The notes below the pieces were generated by a model. It ran no database searches. It was not told the DNA's origin and saw only the letters and a list, made by a program, of their open reading frames with translations. Positions 1 to 7,793 of a DNA stretch of 64,000 nucleotides are shown one piece after another; the stretch's first letter is position 1; each line of letters starts with the position of its first letter. Source of the stretch: Sphingomonas sp. Leaf9 (GTDB lineage: Bacteria > Pseudomonadota > Alphaproteobacteria > Sphingomonadales > Sphingomonadaceae); the NCBI RefSeq assembly GCF_001421355.1, contig NZ_LMKC01000001.1, positions 186,001 to 250,000 of the forward strand, in the 5' to 3' direction. Made by a program: the position numbers and the translations under genes.

Positions 1-495
1 CCACAGATCGGCGGCGGCCTGGTCGCCGCCCGCCAGATGGCGCGGATTGGCGACCAGTTGATGGGCGAGGATCGCGGTGAAATGCTCGAGGCACATCGTC
101 GCCGCCAGATTGGCGATCGGCGGCTTGCCGCGCGTGATCGCCAGCTCGCGATCGACCCGCGCCTCCAGCCGGGACGTGTCATAGCCCTGATCGGAAACAT
201 GGCGGTTGAACGCGACATGCTCGCGCGTGTGGATCACCTCCTGCTTGACGAAGGCGCGGATTTCGGCGGCAAGGTGCGGCGGCACATCGTCGCGAAACTG
301 GCGCACGCTGTCGATGAAGAAGCCCTCCCCCTTCGGAAAGGTGACCGACAGCGCGTTGTAGAAGGCGGTAGCGACCGGATCGTCGTTCAGCCAATAGCGC
401 CGATAGCCACCGTCGCGCCCGAAGCGCACGTCGCGCGGCGTGATGGTCAGGTCGGCGGGAGTCTTTGCTTTCGACACGGTTCTGCTCCACATCAT
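1..495 (-). CDS. Metal-dependent hydrolase, YbcI-like/PF10118 family (3' end outside window)
   Basis: The frame is open from an ATG at 495 to the window edge, giving about 165 residues without a stop. It contains 'KQEVIHTREHVAFNR' and 'CLEHFTAILAHQL', whose conserved His and Glu residues fit the predicted metal-dependent hydrolase family PF10118 (COG3687). Substrates of this family are unknown; members often act near lipid or steroid metabolism. A GTG at 477 is an alternative start and I see no strong ribosome binding site. The gene is divergent from a TetR regulator 29 bp away, so the two probably share a control region and the regulator may govern it. The C-terminus is missing only because the window starts here. 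Confidence 0.8.
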   Translation of the reverse strand, partial: MMWSRTVSKAKTPADLTITPRDVRFGRDGGYRRYWLNDDPVATAFYNALSVTFPKGEGFFIDSVRQFRDDVPPHLAAEIRAFVKQEVIHTREHVAFNRHVSDQGYDTSRLEARVDRELAITRGKPPIANLAATMCLEHFTAILAHQLVANPRHLAGGDQAAADLW

Positions 496-524
496 CGCAT
501 GCACGTTGCGAATTACTTACACAA

Positions 525-1106
525 ATGTCAATAGCGCGCCGCCGCCTCTCCCCCGAAGCGTCGCGCGATGCCGCGCTGGACGCGGCGCGCGACCTGTTGA
601 TCGAGGCGGGGCCGCAGGCGGTCACGCTGAAGGCGGTGGCGACGCGGATAGGGCGGACCCATGCCAATCTGCTCCACCATTTCGGGTCGGCGTCGGGGCT
701 GCAAAAGGCACTGGCGGAACGGATGGCGACGTCGATCACCGCGACGATCGGCGCGGCGGTGCTGCGCGCCCGCGATGGCGACCACGACCCGCGCGAGATC
801 GTCGACCTGACGTTCGATGCGTTCGATCGCGAGGGCGCGGGGGCGCTCGCCAGCTGGATGATCCTGTCGGGCAATGACGATGCGCTCGACCCGATCCTCG
901 ATGCGATCCATGCGCTGGTCGACCGGCTGGGCCATGAAAATACGCTCAGCGGGATGCCGCTGGCCGATGAGACGCTGCAGCTGGTGCTGATGGCGCTGGG
1001 CGACGCGTTGCTGGGCGGGCCGATGGCGAAGGCGCTGCGCCTGCCGCGCGAACGGGCGCGCGAGCTGGCGGTGCGCAGCCTGGTCGCGGTGCGCGGGCAG
1101 GCGTGA
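525..1106 (+). CDS. TetR/AcrR family transcriptional regulator
   Basis: 193 residues. The N-terminal helix-turn-helix covers roughly residues 10-55 (AARDLLIEAGPQAVTLKAVATRIG, then the recognition-helix region ending 'NLLHHFGSASGL'), the usual TetR DNA-binding layout. The rest is a helical ligand-binding domain with no close family resemblance I can name. An upstream in-frame ATG at 465 would add 20 low-complexity residues overlapping the divergent hydrolase, so I chose the ATG at 525. The gene is divergent from the PF10118 hydrolase and overlaps the next GNAT gene by 4 bp, so it may be co-transcribed with that gene and regulate the divergent one. The ligand is unknown. Confidence 0.88.
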   Translation: MSIARRRLSPEASRDAALDAARDLLIEAGPQAVTLKAVATRIGRTHANLLHHFGSASGLQKALAERMATSITATIGAAVLRARDGDHDPREIVDLTFDAFDREGAGALASWMILSGNDDALDPILDAIHALVDRLGHENTLSGMPLADETLQLVLMALGDALLGGPMAKALRLPRERARELAVRSLVAVRGQA

Positions 1107-1591
1107 GCGTGCTGGTGCGTGCCGCGACGCCGGCCGATGCGGCGGCGATCACCGACATCCTGCTGCCGATCATCCGTGCCGGCGAAACCTATGCGCTCGA
1201 CCGCACCATGACCGCGGAACAGGCGCTCGGCTTCTGGTTCGCACCCGGACATGCGGTGTTCGTCGCGGAGATCGCGGACCAGGTGCTCGGCACCTATTTC
1301 TGTCGCGCGAACAAGTCCGGCGGGGGCAAGCATGTCGCCGATTGCGGCTATGCGACGCACGGCACGGCGACCGGGCGCGGCATTGCCCGTGCGATGGCGC
1401 TGCATTCGTTCGACCATGCCCGTGCCGCCGGCTTTCGCGCGATGCAGTATAATTTCGTGATCGCCACCAATGTCCGCGCGGTCGGCCTGTGGCTCTCGCT
1501 CGGCTTCGAACAGGTCGGGCGGCTACCGGGTGCGTTTGATCATCCTACGCTGGGCGAGGTCGACGCACTGGTGCTCTACCGGCGGCTGTAG
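1103..1591 (+). CDS. GNAT family N-acetyltransferase
   Basis: 162 residues forming one GNAT acetyl-CoA-dependent acyltransferase domain. 'VRAATPADAAAI' is the typical first strand and helix. The acetyl-CoA loop near residues 85-100 is the divergent 'THGTATGRGIARAM' rather than a canonical Q-x-x-G-x-G/A. The C-terminal 'NVRAVGLWLSLGFEQVGRLPG' is the classic GNAT strand-helix end. The GTG start overlaps the tetR stop codon by 4 bp, implying translational coupling. The substrate cannot be told from sequence; some relatives act on amino acids or phosphinothricin-like compounds. Confidence 0.85.
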   Translation: MSVLVRAATPADAAAITDILLPIIRAGETYALDRTMTAEQALGFWFAPGHAVFVAEIADQVLGTYFCRANKSGGGKHVADCGYATHGTATGRGIARAMALHSFDHARAAGFRAMQYNFVIATNVRAVGLWLSLGFEQVGRLPGAFDHPTLGEVDALVLYRRL

Positions 1592-1636
1592 CATAATCTC
1601 CTTCCCCCTTGGGGCGACTCAGACTAAGCGCACGCC

Positions 1637-2683
1637 ATGCATTTTCTCGATCAAGCCAAGATCTTCGTCCGTTCGGGCGGGGGCGGCCCCGGTGCCGTCA
1701 GTTTCCGCCGTGAAAAGTTCATGGAATATGGCGGGCCCGACGGCGGCAACGGCGGCAAGGGCGGCGATATCATCTTCGAAGCCGTGCCCGGCCTGAACAC
1801 GCTCATCGATTTCCGCTACACCCAGCATTTCCGTGCGCCGCGCGGGTCGGGCGGTTCCGGCGCGAACCGCACGGGCGGCGGCGGACGCGACCTCATCATC
1901 CGCGTGCCGGTGGGAACGCAGGTACTGTCGGAGGACAAGGAGACCGTCCTCGCCGATTTCACCCATGCCGGGCAGCGCGAGGTGTTCCTGCGCGGCGGCG
2001 ACGGCGGGCGCGGCAATGCCAGCTACAAGACGTCGACCAACCGCGCCCCGCGCCAGCACGGCACCGGCTGGCCGGGTGACGAGGCATGGGTCTGGCTGCG
2101 GCTGAAGCTGCTGGCCGATGCCGGGCTGGTCGGGCTGCCCAATGCCGGCAAGTCGACCTTCATCAACGCCGTGACCAATGCCAATGCCAAGGTCGGCGCC
2201 TATGCCTTCACCACCACCCGACCGCAGCTGGGCGTGGTCAGCCACAAGCAGCGCGAATTCGTCGTGGCGGACATCCCCGGCCTGATCGAAGGGGCCGCCG
2301 AAGGGGCTGGCATCGGCGATCGGTTCCTCGGGCATATCGAGCGGTGCCGGGTGCTGCTGCACCTGATCGACAGCCATACCGACGATCCGGTCGAGGCGTA
2401 TCGCATCGTGCGCGGCGAGCTGGAAGCCTATGGCGCCGACCTGGCCGACAAGCCCGAGGTGATCGCGCTCAACAAGGCCGACCTGCTCGACGACGAACTG
2501 ACCGAAGCGCTGATCGCCGAACTGGAAGCCGAAAGCGGGGCAAAGGTCCTGCCGCTGTCGGGTGCGACCGGTCAGGGGCTGGAAGCGGTGCTCGACCGGC
2601 TGATCGAGGCGATCGGGTCGGGCGAGATGCACGCGCAGGACACCGGCGACGACGAGGAACCGCGCGAATGGTCGCCGATCTAG
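1637..2683 (+). CDS. obgE: Obg family GTPase CgtA/ObgE
   Basis: 348 residues. The N-terminal glycine-rich Obg domain covers about residues 1-157. It is followed by a G domain with G1 'GLPNAGKSTF' near residue 166, G3 'DIPGLIEGA' and G4 'NKAD'. ObgE is an essential ribosome-associated GTPase that links 50S maturation, stringent response and chromosome segregation. There is no long C-terminal extension; the protein ends with a short acidic tail. The tail overlaps the ATG I favour for proB by 16 bp, an obgE-proB order common in Alphaproteobacteria. Confidence 0.97.
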   Translation: MHFLDQAKIFVRSGGGGPGAVSFRREKFMEYGGPDGGNGGKGGDIIFEAVPGLNTLIDFRYTQHFRAPRGSGGSGANRTGGGGRDLIIRVPVGTQVLSEDKETVLADFTHAGQREVFLRGGDGGRGNASYKTSTNRAPRQHGTGWPGDEAWVWLRLKLLADAGLVGLPNAGKSTFINAVTNANAKVGAYAFTTTRPQLGVVSHKQREFVVADIPGLIEGAAEGAGIGDRFLGHIERCRVLLHLIDSHTDDPVEAYRIVRGELEAYGADLADKPEVIALNKADLLDDELTEALIAELEAESGAKVLPLSGATGQGLEAVLDRLIEAIGSGEMHAQDTGDDEEPREWSPI

Positions 2684-3942
2684 GTGGTTCGATATCCTCC
2701 CCGCTCCGCGGGGAGGGGGACCGTCCGCAGGACGGTGGAGGGGGCGCTCCGCGCAACGCAGCCGCTGTGCAGCAGGACACCCCCCTCCACCAGCCTGCGG
2801 CCGGTTCCCCTCCCCGTGCCGGGGAGGATTGTTTCTCTCCCCAAGCCTGCCCCCGCCTGATCGTAAAGGTCGGGTCGGCGTTGCTGGTCGCGCCTGACGG
2901 CCAGCCACGGCGCGAATGGCTGGCATCCCTCGTCGCCGATATCGCCCAGCGCGTTGCCGCAGGGCAGCAGGTCGTCATCGTGTCATCGGGCGCGATCGCG
3001 CTTGGCGCGCGGCGGCTGGGACTGCCCAAGGGCGGGCGGGCCAGCCTGGAGGATGCGCAGGCGGCGGCCGCCACCGGGCAGATTGCGCTGTCGAGCATCT
3101 GGGCCGAATTGCTGGGGCAGCACGGCCTGACCGCCGCGCAATTGCTGGTGACGCTCGACGATCTGGAGGATCGGCGGCGCTACCTCAACGTCTCGGCGAC
3201 GCTCGGGAGGTTGCTGACGCTGGGCGTGGTGCCGGTCGTCAACGAAAACGACAGCGTGGCGACGGAGGAAATCCGCTTCGGCGATAACGACCGGCTGGCG
3301 GCGCGGGTCGGTGCGGCGGCGCGCGCGAACGGCGTCGTGCTGCTTTCCGATATCGACGGGCTGTATGATTCGAACCCGCACAGCAACCCCGATGCCCGGT
3401 TGATCCCGCATGTCGCGCAGATCGATGCCGGCATCATGGCGATGGCCGACAGCAAGTCGTCGTCGGGCATGGGATCGGGCGGCATGGTGTCGAAGGTGGA
3501 GGCGGCGCGGATCGCCACTGCCGCCGGCGCGAACCTTGCCATCGCTACCGGCCGGATCGACCATCCGCTCGCCCGGTTCGGCGATACCGGCCATGGCACG
3601 GTCTTCGCCACCGCCGGCAATGCGCCGGCGCGCAAGGCGTGGCTGTCGGGCGGGCTGACCGATCGTGGATCGATCCGGATCGACGCGGGCGCTGCCCGTG
3701 CCCTGTCGAGCGGCCGCAGCCTGCTGCCCGCCGGTGCGATCGAGGTCGTCGGCGATTTCGCGCGCGGCGATCTGGTGCGGATCGTCGATGCCGAGGGGCG
3801 GGCGATCGCGCGGGGCCTTGCCGAATATGACGCCGGCGACGCCGCGCGGATCGTCGGGCGACGCAGCGACGAACTGGCCGAGCTGCTGGGCTATGCGCCG
3901 CGTTCGGCGCTGGTCCACCGCAATCATATGGCGTTGCTGTGA
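2668..3942 (+). CDS. proB: Glutamate 5-kinase with repeat-derived N-terminus
   Basis: ProB phosphorylates glutamate as the first step of proline synthesis. The amino acid kinase domain begins at 'RLIVKVGSALLV' (about base 2854) and includes 'VSSGAIALGARRLGL' and 'VNENDSVATEEIRFGDND'. A C-terminal PUA domain starts near 'SIRIDAGAARAL'. From 'LIVKVGS' the protein is 361 residues, the normal family length. There is no ATG, GTG or TTG in frame between the kinase start and the upstream repeat. The ATG at 2668 has a good Shine-Dalgarno (GAGGAA, 8-nt spacer) and overlaps obgE, but adds 63 residues encoded mainly by repeat A. GTG 2767 is an alternative lacking an RBS. The function is secure and the start is not. 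Confidence 0.9.
   Translation: MVADLGGSISSPLRGEGDRPQDGGGGAPRNAAAVQQDTPLHQPAAGSPPRAGEDCFSPQACPRLIVKVGSALLVAPDGQPRREWLASLVADIAQRVAAGQQVVIVSSGAIALGARRLGLPKGGRASLEDAQAAAATGQIALSSIWAELLGQHGLTAAQLLVTLDDLEDRRRYLNVSATLGRLLTLGVVPVVNENDSVATEEIRFGDNDRLAARVGAAARANGVVLLSDIDGLYDSNPHSNPDARLIPHVAQIDAGIMAMADSKSSSGMGSGGMVSKVEAARIATAAGANLAIATGRIDHPLARFGDTGHGTVFATAGNAPARKAWLSGGLTDRGSIRIDAGAARALSSGRSLLPAGAIEVVGDFARGDLVRIVDAEGRAIARGLAEYDAGDAARIVGRRSDELAELLGYAPRSALVHRNHMALL
2694..2830. repeat. Palindromic repeat family A, copy 1 (two-armed)
   Basis: The arms are outward copies of 'ATCCTCCCC...GGGGAGG' flanking inner inverted motifs such as 'GGACCGTCCGCAGGACGGTGGAGGGGG' and its approximate complement 'CCCCCCTCCACCAGCCTGCGG'. 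The same arms recur at 6414, 25919, 41399 and 42852. No transposase is encoded, so this is a REP/BIME-like non-autonomous element. It sits between obgE and the conserved part of proB, and the proB frame stays open right through it. Confidence 0.85.
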
Positions 3943-4838
3943 GGACGATGGCGCTGACCGGCGGGACCGGCTTTGTCGGTCGCCGCGTGATCGCGCAGGC
4001 GGTCGGGCAGGACTGGCATATCCGCGCGCTGACCCGCCGGGCGCAACCGGCCGAACCGAACGTCAACTGGGTGCGCGGCGCGCTCGACAAGCCCGACAGC
4101 CTGGTCGAGCTGATGGCCGGGGCCGATATGGTGCTGCACGTCGCCGGGGTCGTCAGTGCACCCGATGTCGCCGGCTTTACCGCCGGCAATGTCGCGGGGA
4201 CGCAGGCGGTGCTGGACGCGGCACGGGCGGCGGGGGTGCGGCGGTTCGTCCACGTCTCGTCGCTGTCGGCACGCGAACCGCAGCTCTCGGCCTATGGTGC
4301 GTCGAAACGCGCGGGCGAGGAACTGGTGCGGGCAAGCGACCGCGACTGGACCATCGTCCGGCCCAGCGGTGTCTATGGCCCCGGCGATACCGAGATGCGC
4401 GACATGTTCCGCATGGCGCAGATGGGCCTCGCCCTCCTGCCCCCGCCGGGCAAGGTCGCGCTGGTCGCGGTCGACGACCTCGTGCGGCTGCTGCTGGCAC
4501 TGGCCGAACGCGATGGCCCGCGTGCCGTGCTGGAGGTCGATGACGGCAATCCGCTGAGCCATGCCGACCTTGCCCGACTGATCGGGGCGGCGGTCGGGCG
4601 GCGGGTGCTGCCGATGCACCTGCCCGCCGGCCTGTTGCGGCTGGGCGCGCGGATCGATCGCACGTTGCGGGGTGCGGCGGCCAAGCTGACGCCCGACCGG
4701 GCAAGTTATCTTGCCCATCCCGACTGGACCGCCGATCCCGCCCGCCGGCCACCGTCCGACCTGTGGGAACCACGGATCGACACGGCACGCGGCCTTGCCG
4801 ACACCGCGGCATGGTATCGCGCGCATCGTCTGCTATAG
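3939..4838 (+). CDS. NAD(P)-dependent extended SDR; candidate 3-ketosphinganine reductase (CerR-like)
   Basis: 299 residues with the Rossmann signature 'GGTGFVGRRV' at the N-terminus, then 'HVSSLSA' and the catalytic 'YGASKRAGE' (Tyr-x3-Lys). This is the NDUFA9-like/NAD-dependent epimerase group of extended SDRs. The GTG at 3939 overlaps the proB stop; ATG 3948 is equally possible. The gene directly precedes the ACP and serine palmitoyltransferase genes. In Caulobacter the SDR encoded beside spt (CerR) reduces 3-ketosphinganine, so I infer the same ketone reduction here from context plus family. It could instead be an ordinary quinone-oxidoreductase-like SDR. Confidence 0.75.
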   Translation: MRTMALTGGTGFVGRRVIAQAVGQDWHIRALTRRAQPAEPNVNWVRGALDKPDSLVELMAGADMVLHVAGVVSAPDVAGFTAGNVAGTQAVLDAARAAGVRRFVHVSSLSAREPQLSAYGASKRAGEELVRASDRDWTIVRPSGVYGPGDTEMRDMFRMAQMGLALLPPPGKVALVAVDDLVRLLLALAERDGPRAVLEVDDGNPLSHADLARLIGAAVGRRVLPMHLPAGLLRLGARIDRTLRGAAAKLTPDRASYLAHPDWTADPARRPPSDLWEPRIDTARGLADTAAWYRAHRLL

Positions 4839-4871
4839 CCCCGCGCAATCACCTATTCTGGAAAGACCCGC

Positions 4872-5117
4872 ATGAGCGACCGCGCCGCCACCCTCGCCAC
4901 GATCACCAGCCTGATCGAACCGTTCAACAAGAAGGGCGTCGCGCTGACCGAGGCGACGACCTTTGCCGGCGATCTCGAATGGGACAGCCTGACCGTGATG
5001 GATTTCGTCGCGGCGGTGGAGGACGAGTTCGACATCGTCATCACCATGAACATGCAGGCGGATATCGAAACCGTCGGCCAATTGGCCGATGCCGTCGAAA
5101 AGCTGAAGACCGCCTGA
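4872..5117 (+). CDS. Acyl carrier protein dedicated to sphingolipid synthesis
   Basis: 81 residues. The phosphopantetheine attachment motif is 'EWDSLTVMD', with the modified Ser around residue 40, in the usual four-helix ACP frame. It lies 34 bp after the SDR gene and 31 bp before serine palmitoyltransferase. It differs from housekeeping AcpP, which normally sits beside fabD/fabG/fabF. In Caulobacter an ACP at the same position is needed for sphingolipid synthesis, probably presenting the acyl donor. I infer that this ACP carries the acyl chain used by the next gene's product. Confidence 0.88.
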   Translation: MSDRAATLATITSLIEPFNKKGVALTEATTFAGDLEWDSLTVMDFVAAVEDEFDIVITMNMQADIETVGQLADAVEKLKTA

Positions 5118-5148
5118 TCCCCCTGCCCGGCCCCGAAAGACCGACACC

Positions 5149-6411
5149 ATGACCGAAGCCGCCGCCACGCCCCACGCCCTGCCCGCAACGCCGGAAGCGA
5201 TCGCGCCCGAACGCGACCTGTTCAGCAAATTCGATGCGCTGATCGCCGAACGCGAGGCGCTGTTGGCAACCGGCGTGCGTGATCCCTTCGCGATCGTGAT
5301 GGACAAGGTGACGTCGCCGACCCAGGCGGTGATCCGGGGCAAGGACACGATCCTGCTGGGCACCTACAATTACATGGGCATGACCTTCGACCCCGACGTC
5401 GTGGCGGCGGGCAAGAAGGCGCTGGACGAATTCGGCGCGGGCACGACTGGCAGCCGGGTGCTGAACGGCACCTACGACCCGCACAAGGATTGCGAAGCGG
5501 CGCTGCGCGAATTCTACGGCACCGACCATGCCATGGTGTTTTCGACCGGCTATCAGGCCAATCTCGGTATCATCTCGACGCTGGCGGGCAAGGGCGAATA
5601 TATCATCCTCGACGCCGACAGCCATGCGTCGATCTATGATGGCTGTTCGCTCGGCAATGCCGAAATCGTCCGCTTCCGCCACAATTCGGTCGAGGATCTC
5701 GACAAGCGGCTGGGCCGCCTGCCCAAGGAGCCGGGCAAGCTGGTCGTGCTGGAGGGCGTCTATTCGATGCTCGGCGACATCGCCCCGCTGCCCGAAATGG
5801 TTGCAGTCGCGAAGAAGCACGGCGCGATGGTCCTGGTCGACGAAGCGCACGGCATGGGCTTTTTCGGCCCCAACGGCCGCGGCGTGTATGAGGAACAGGG
5901 CGTCGAGAAGGACGTCGATTTCGTCGTCGGCACCTTCTCCAAATCGGTCGGCACGGTCGGCGGCTTCTGCGTGTCGAACCATCCGAAGTTCGACGTGATG
6001 CGGCTGGTGTGCCGTCCCTACGTCTTCACCGCGTCGCTGCCGCCCTCGGTCGTCGCCACCGCCGCGACCTCGATCCGCAAGCTGATGCACGCGGGCGACA
6101 AGCGCGCGCATCTGTGGCGCAATTCGAAGCGGCTGCATGGCGGCCTCAAGGATTTGGGCTTCAAGCTCGGCACCGACACCCCGCAATCGGCGATCATCGC
6201 GGTGATCCTCGAGGATCAGCAGCAGGCGGTCCTGATGTGGCAGGCGCTGCTCGAAGGTGGGCTGTACGTGAACATGGCCCGCCCGCCCGCGACCCCGGCC
6301 GGCACCTTCCTGCTGCGCTGCTCGCTGTGCGCCGAACATACCGCCGAGCAGGTCGAGACGATCCTCGGCATGTTCGAGGCCGCTGGCAAGGCGGTGGGGG
6401 TCCTCGCGTAA
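5149..6411 (+). CDS. spt: Serine palmitoyltransferase (PLP-dependent)
   Basis: 420 residues, the same length as the soluble homodimeric Sphingomonas paucimobilis enzyme. SPT condenses L-serine with palmitoyl thioester to give 3-ketosphinganine, CO2 and free carrier. The alpha-oxoamine synthase residues fall at the expected numbers: His159 stacking on PLP ('DSHASIYDG'), Asp231 and His234 ('VDEAHGMGFF'), and the Schiff-base Lys265 ('TFSKSVGTVGG'). The adjacent ACP supports an acyl-ACP donor. It is the committed step of the sphingolipid pathway that gives sphingomonads their LPS-free outer membrane. A repeat A copy begins 3 bp after the stop codon. Confidence 0.95.
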   Translation: MTEAAATPHALPATPEAIAPERDLFSKFDALIAEREALLATGVRDPFAIVMDKVTSPTQAVIRGKDTILLGTYNYMGMTFDPDVVAAGKKALDEFGAGTTGSRVLNGTYDPHKDCEAALREFYGTDHAMVFSTGYQANLGIISTLAGKGEYIILDADSHASIYDGCSLGNAEIVRFRHNSVEDLDKRLGRLPKEPGKLVVLEGVYSMLGDIAPLPEMVAVAKKHGAMVLVDEAHGMGFFGPNGRGVYEEQGVEKDVDFVVGTFSKSVGTVGGFCVSNHPKFDVMRLVCRPYVFTASLPPSVVATAATSIRKLMHAGDKRAHLWRNSKRLHGGLKDLGFKLGTDTPQSAIIAVILEDQQQAVLMWQALLEGGLYVNMARPPATPAGTFLLRCSLCAEHTAEQVETILGMFEAAGKAVGVLA

Positions 6412-6413
6412 AG

Positions 6414-6555
6414 ATCCTCCCCGCCCGCGGGGAGGGGGACCGCCACGAAGCGGTGGTGGGGGGGGGGGGCTGGCCGTCCAATGCGACGGTCCCGTATGCG
6501 GACGCCCCCCCTCCACCAGCTGCGCTGGTCCCCCTCCCCGTGCCGGGGAGGATTT
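6414..6555. repeat. Palindromic repeat family A, copy 2, with a 12-G tract
   Basis: This element begins 'ATCCTCCCCGCCCGCGGGGA' and ends with 'CCCCGTGCCGGGGAGGAT', as in the other family A copies. Its left inner arm carries a run of twelve G at 6458-6469 that is not seen in the other copies. The element fills most of the gap between spt and lptF and could attenuate or stabilise the transcript there. Confidence 0.85.
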
Positions 6556-6599
6556 GTAAGGACTAGCTTCCCTCCACGCCTTCGCTATAGCCTTGCCCC

Positions 6600-7793
6600 A
6601 TGCCATCGATCGATCGCTACATGGCCCGGCTGATCGCGGTGCCGCTGTTCTCCACGCTGCTGATTTCGGCGATGCTGCTCGTCCTCGACCGGATGCTGCG
6701 GCTGTTCGATTTCGTAGCGGCGGAGGGCGGCCCGGTCAGCGTCGTGTGGCGGATGCTCGCCAACCTGCTGCCCGAATATCTGGGGCTCGGCATTCCGATC
6801 GGGCTGATGCTCGGCATCCTGCTGGCGTTCCGCAAGCTCGCCACCAGTTCCGAACTCGACGTGATGCTGGGCGTTGGCATGAGCTATTGGCGGCTGCTGC
6901 GCGTACCGTTCATCTATGCGACGGTGCTGGCGGCGGCGAACCTTGCCATCGTCGGCTTCGTGCAGCCGCTGGCGCGCTATAATTATGAAGCGCTGCGCTT
7001 CGAACTGCGCACCGGCGCACTCGGGGCCTCGATCAAGGTCGGCGAATTCACGAAGCTCGGCGAACGCATGACGCTGCGGATCGAGGAAAGCCGCGATTCG
7101 GGCGCGGACCTGCGCGGCATCTTCGTGCAGGCGAGCCGCCCGAATGGCCAGTGGCTGGGCGTCACCGCGGAGCGCGGCCAGTTCCTGCGCACCGACGATC
7201 CCAACACTATCATCTTCCGCCTGACCAACGGCACCCTGATCCACAACGCCCCCGATTTCCGGGTACCCCGGACGCTGACCTTCACCGCGCATGACCTGCC
7301 GATCGACCTGCCCAAATTCGGCAGCTTCCGCCCACGTGGCGGACGCGATCTTGAACAGACGCTGCCGCAGCTGGCGATCACCGGCCATAACCCGAAGGTG
7401 AGCGAAGAGGATCGCGACGCGGCGCGCGCGAACTTCCATTTCCGGTTGGCGGAGGTGGCGACGATGTTCCTGCTGCCGATGCTGGCGCTGGCGTTGGGCG
7501 TGCCGCCCAAACGCTCTTCCTCGGCGTTGGGGGTGTTCCTGTCGATCGTGATGATCGTGACCTATCATAAGGTCAACGAATATGGCGAAGCGGTCGGCGG
7601 GCTTGGCCGGATCGATCCGATCATCGCGCTGTGGGGCCCGTTCCTGCTGTTCACCGCGCTGGTATTCCGCCTGTATTGGGTGATCGCGCGCGTGCCAGGC
7701 GGCGAGCCGATCGGCGGGCTGGAGCGGGGTGCCGCCAAGGTCGGCAAGTTCATCGGCCGCTATCTGCCCGGTCGTCGCAAGGCGGCGGCGTGA
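6600..7793 (+). CDS. lptF: LptF/LptG family permease (LptF-type), likely outer-membrane lipid export
   Basis: 397 residues. Predicted membrane segments lie near residues 13-35, 55-85 and 95-125, and three or four more after residue 285, around a large periplasmic beta-jellyroll domain (about 135-270). This is the YjgP/YjgQ fold of the LPS-exporter transmembrane subunits, which work with the LptB ATPase. The gene is immediately followed by the partner permease with a TGATG overlap. In an organism whose outer leaflet uses glycosphingolipid rather than LPS, and with spt just upstream, the cargo is plausibly glycosphingolipid. That cargo is inference. The ATG at 6600 lies 45 bp after repeat A. 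Confidence 0.88.
   Translation: MPSIDRYMARLIAVPLFSTLLISAMLLVLDRMLRLFDFVAAEGGPVSVVWRMLANLLPEYLGLGIPIGLMLGILLAFRKLATSSELDVMLGVGMSYWRLLRVPFIYATVLAAANLAIVGFVQPLARYNYEALRFELRTGALGASIKVGEFTKLGERMTLRIEESRDSGADLRGIFVQASRPNGQWLGVTAERGQFLRTDDPNTIIFRLTNGTLIHNAPDFRVPRTLTFTAHDLPIDLPKFGSFRPRGGRDLEQTLPQLAITGHNPKVSEEDRDAARANFHFRLAEVATMFLLPMLALALGVPPKRSSSALGVFLSIVMIVTYHKVNEYGEAVGGLGRIDPIIALWGPFLLFTALVFRLYWVIARVPGGEPIGGLERGAAKVGKFIGRYLPGRRKAAA

Noticed and set aside
5041-6606. 521-codon minus-strand frame opposite spt
   Set aside because: Runs through repeat A and the SPT gene with no recognisable domain; SPT is certain on the plus strand.
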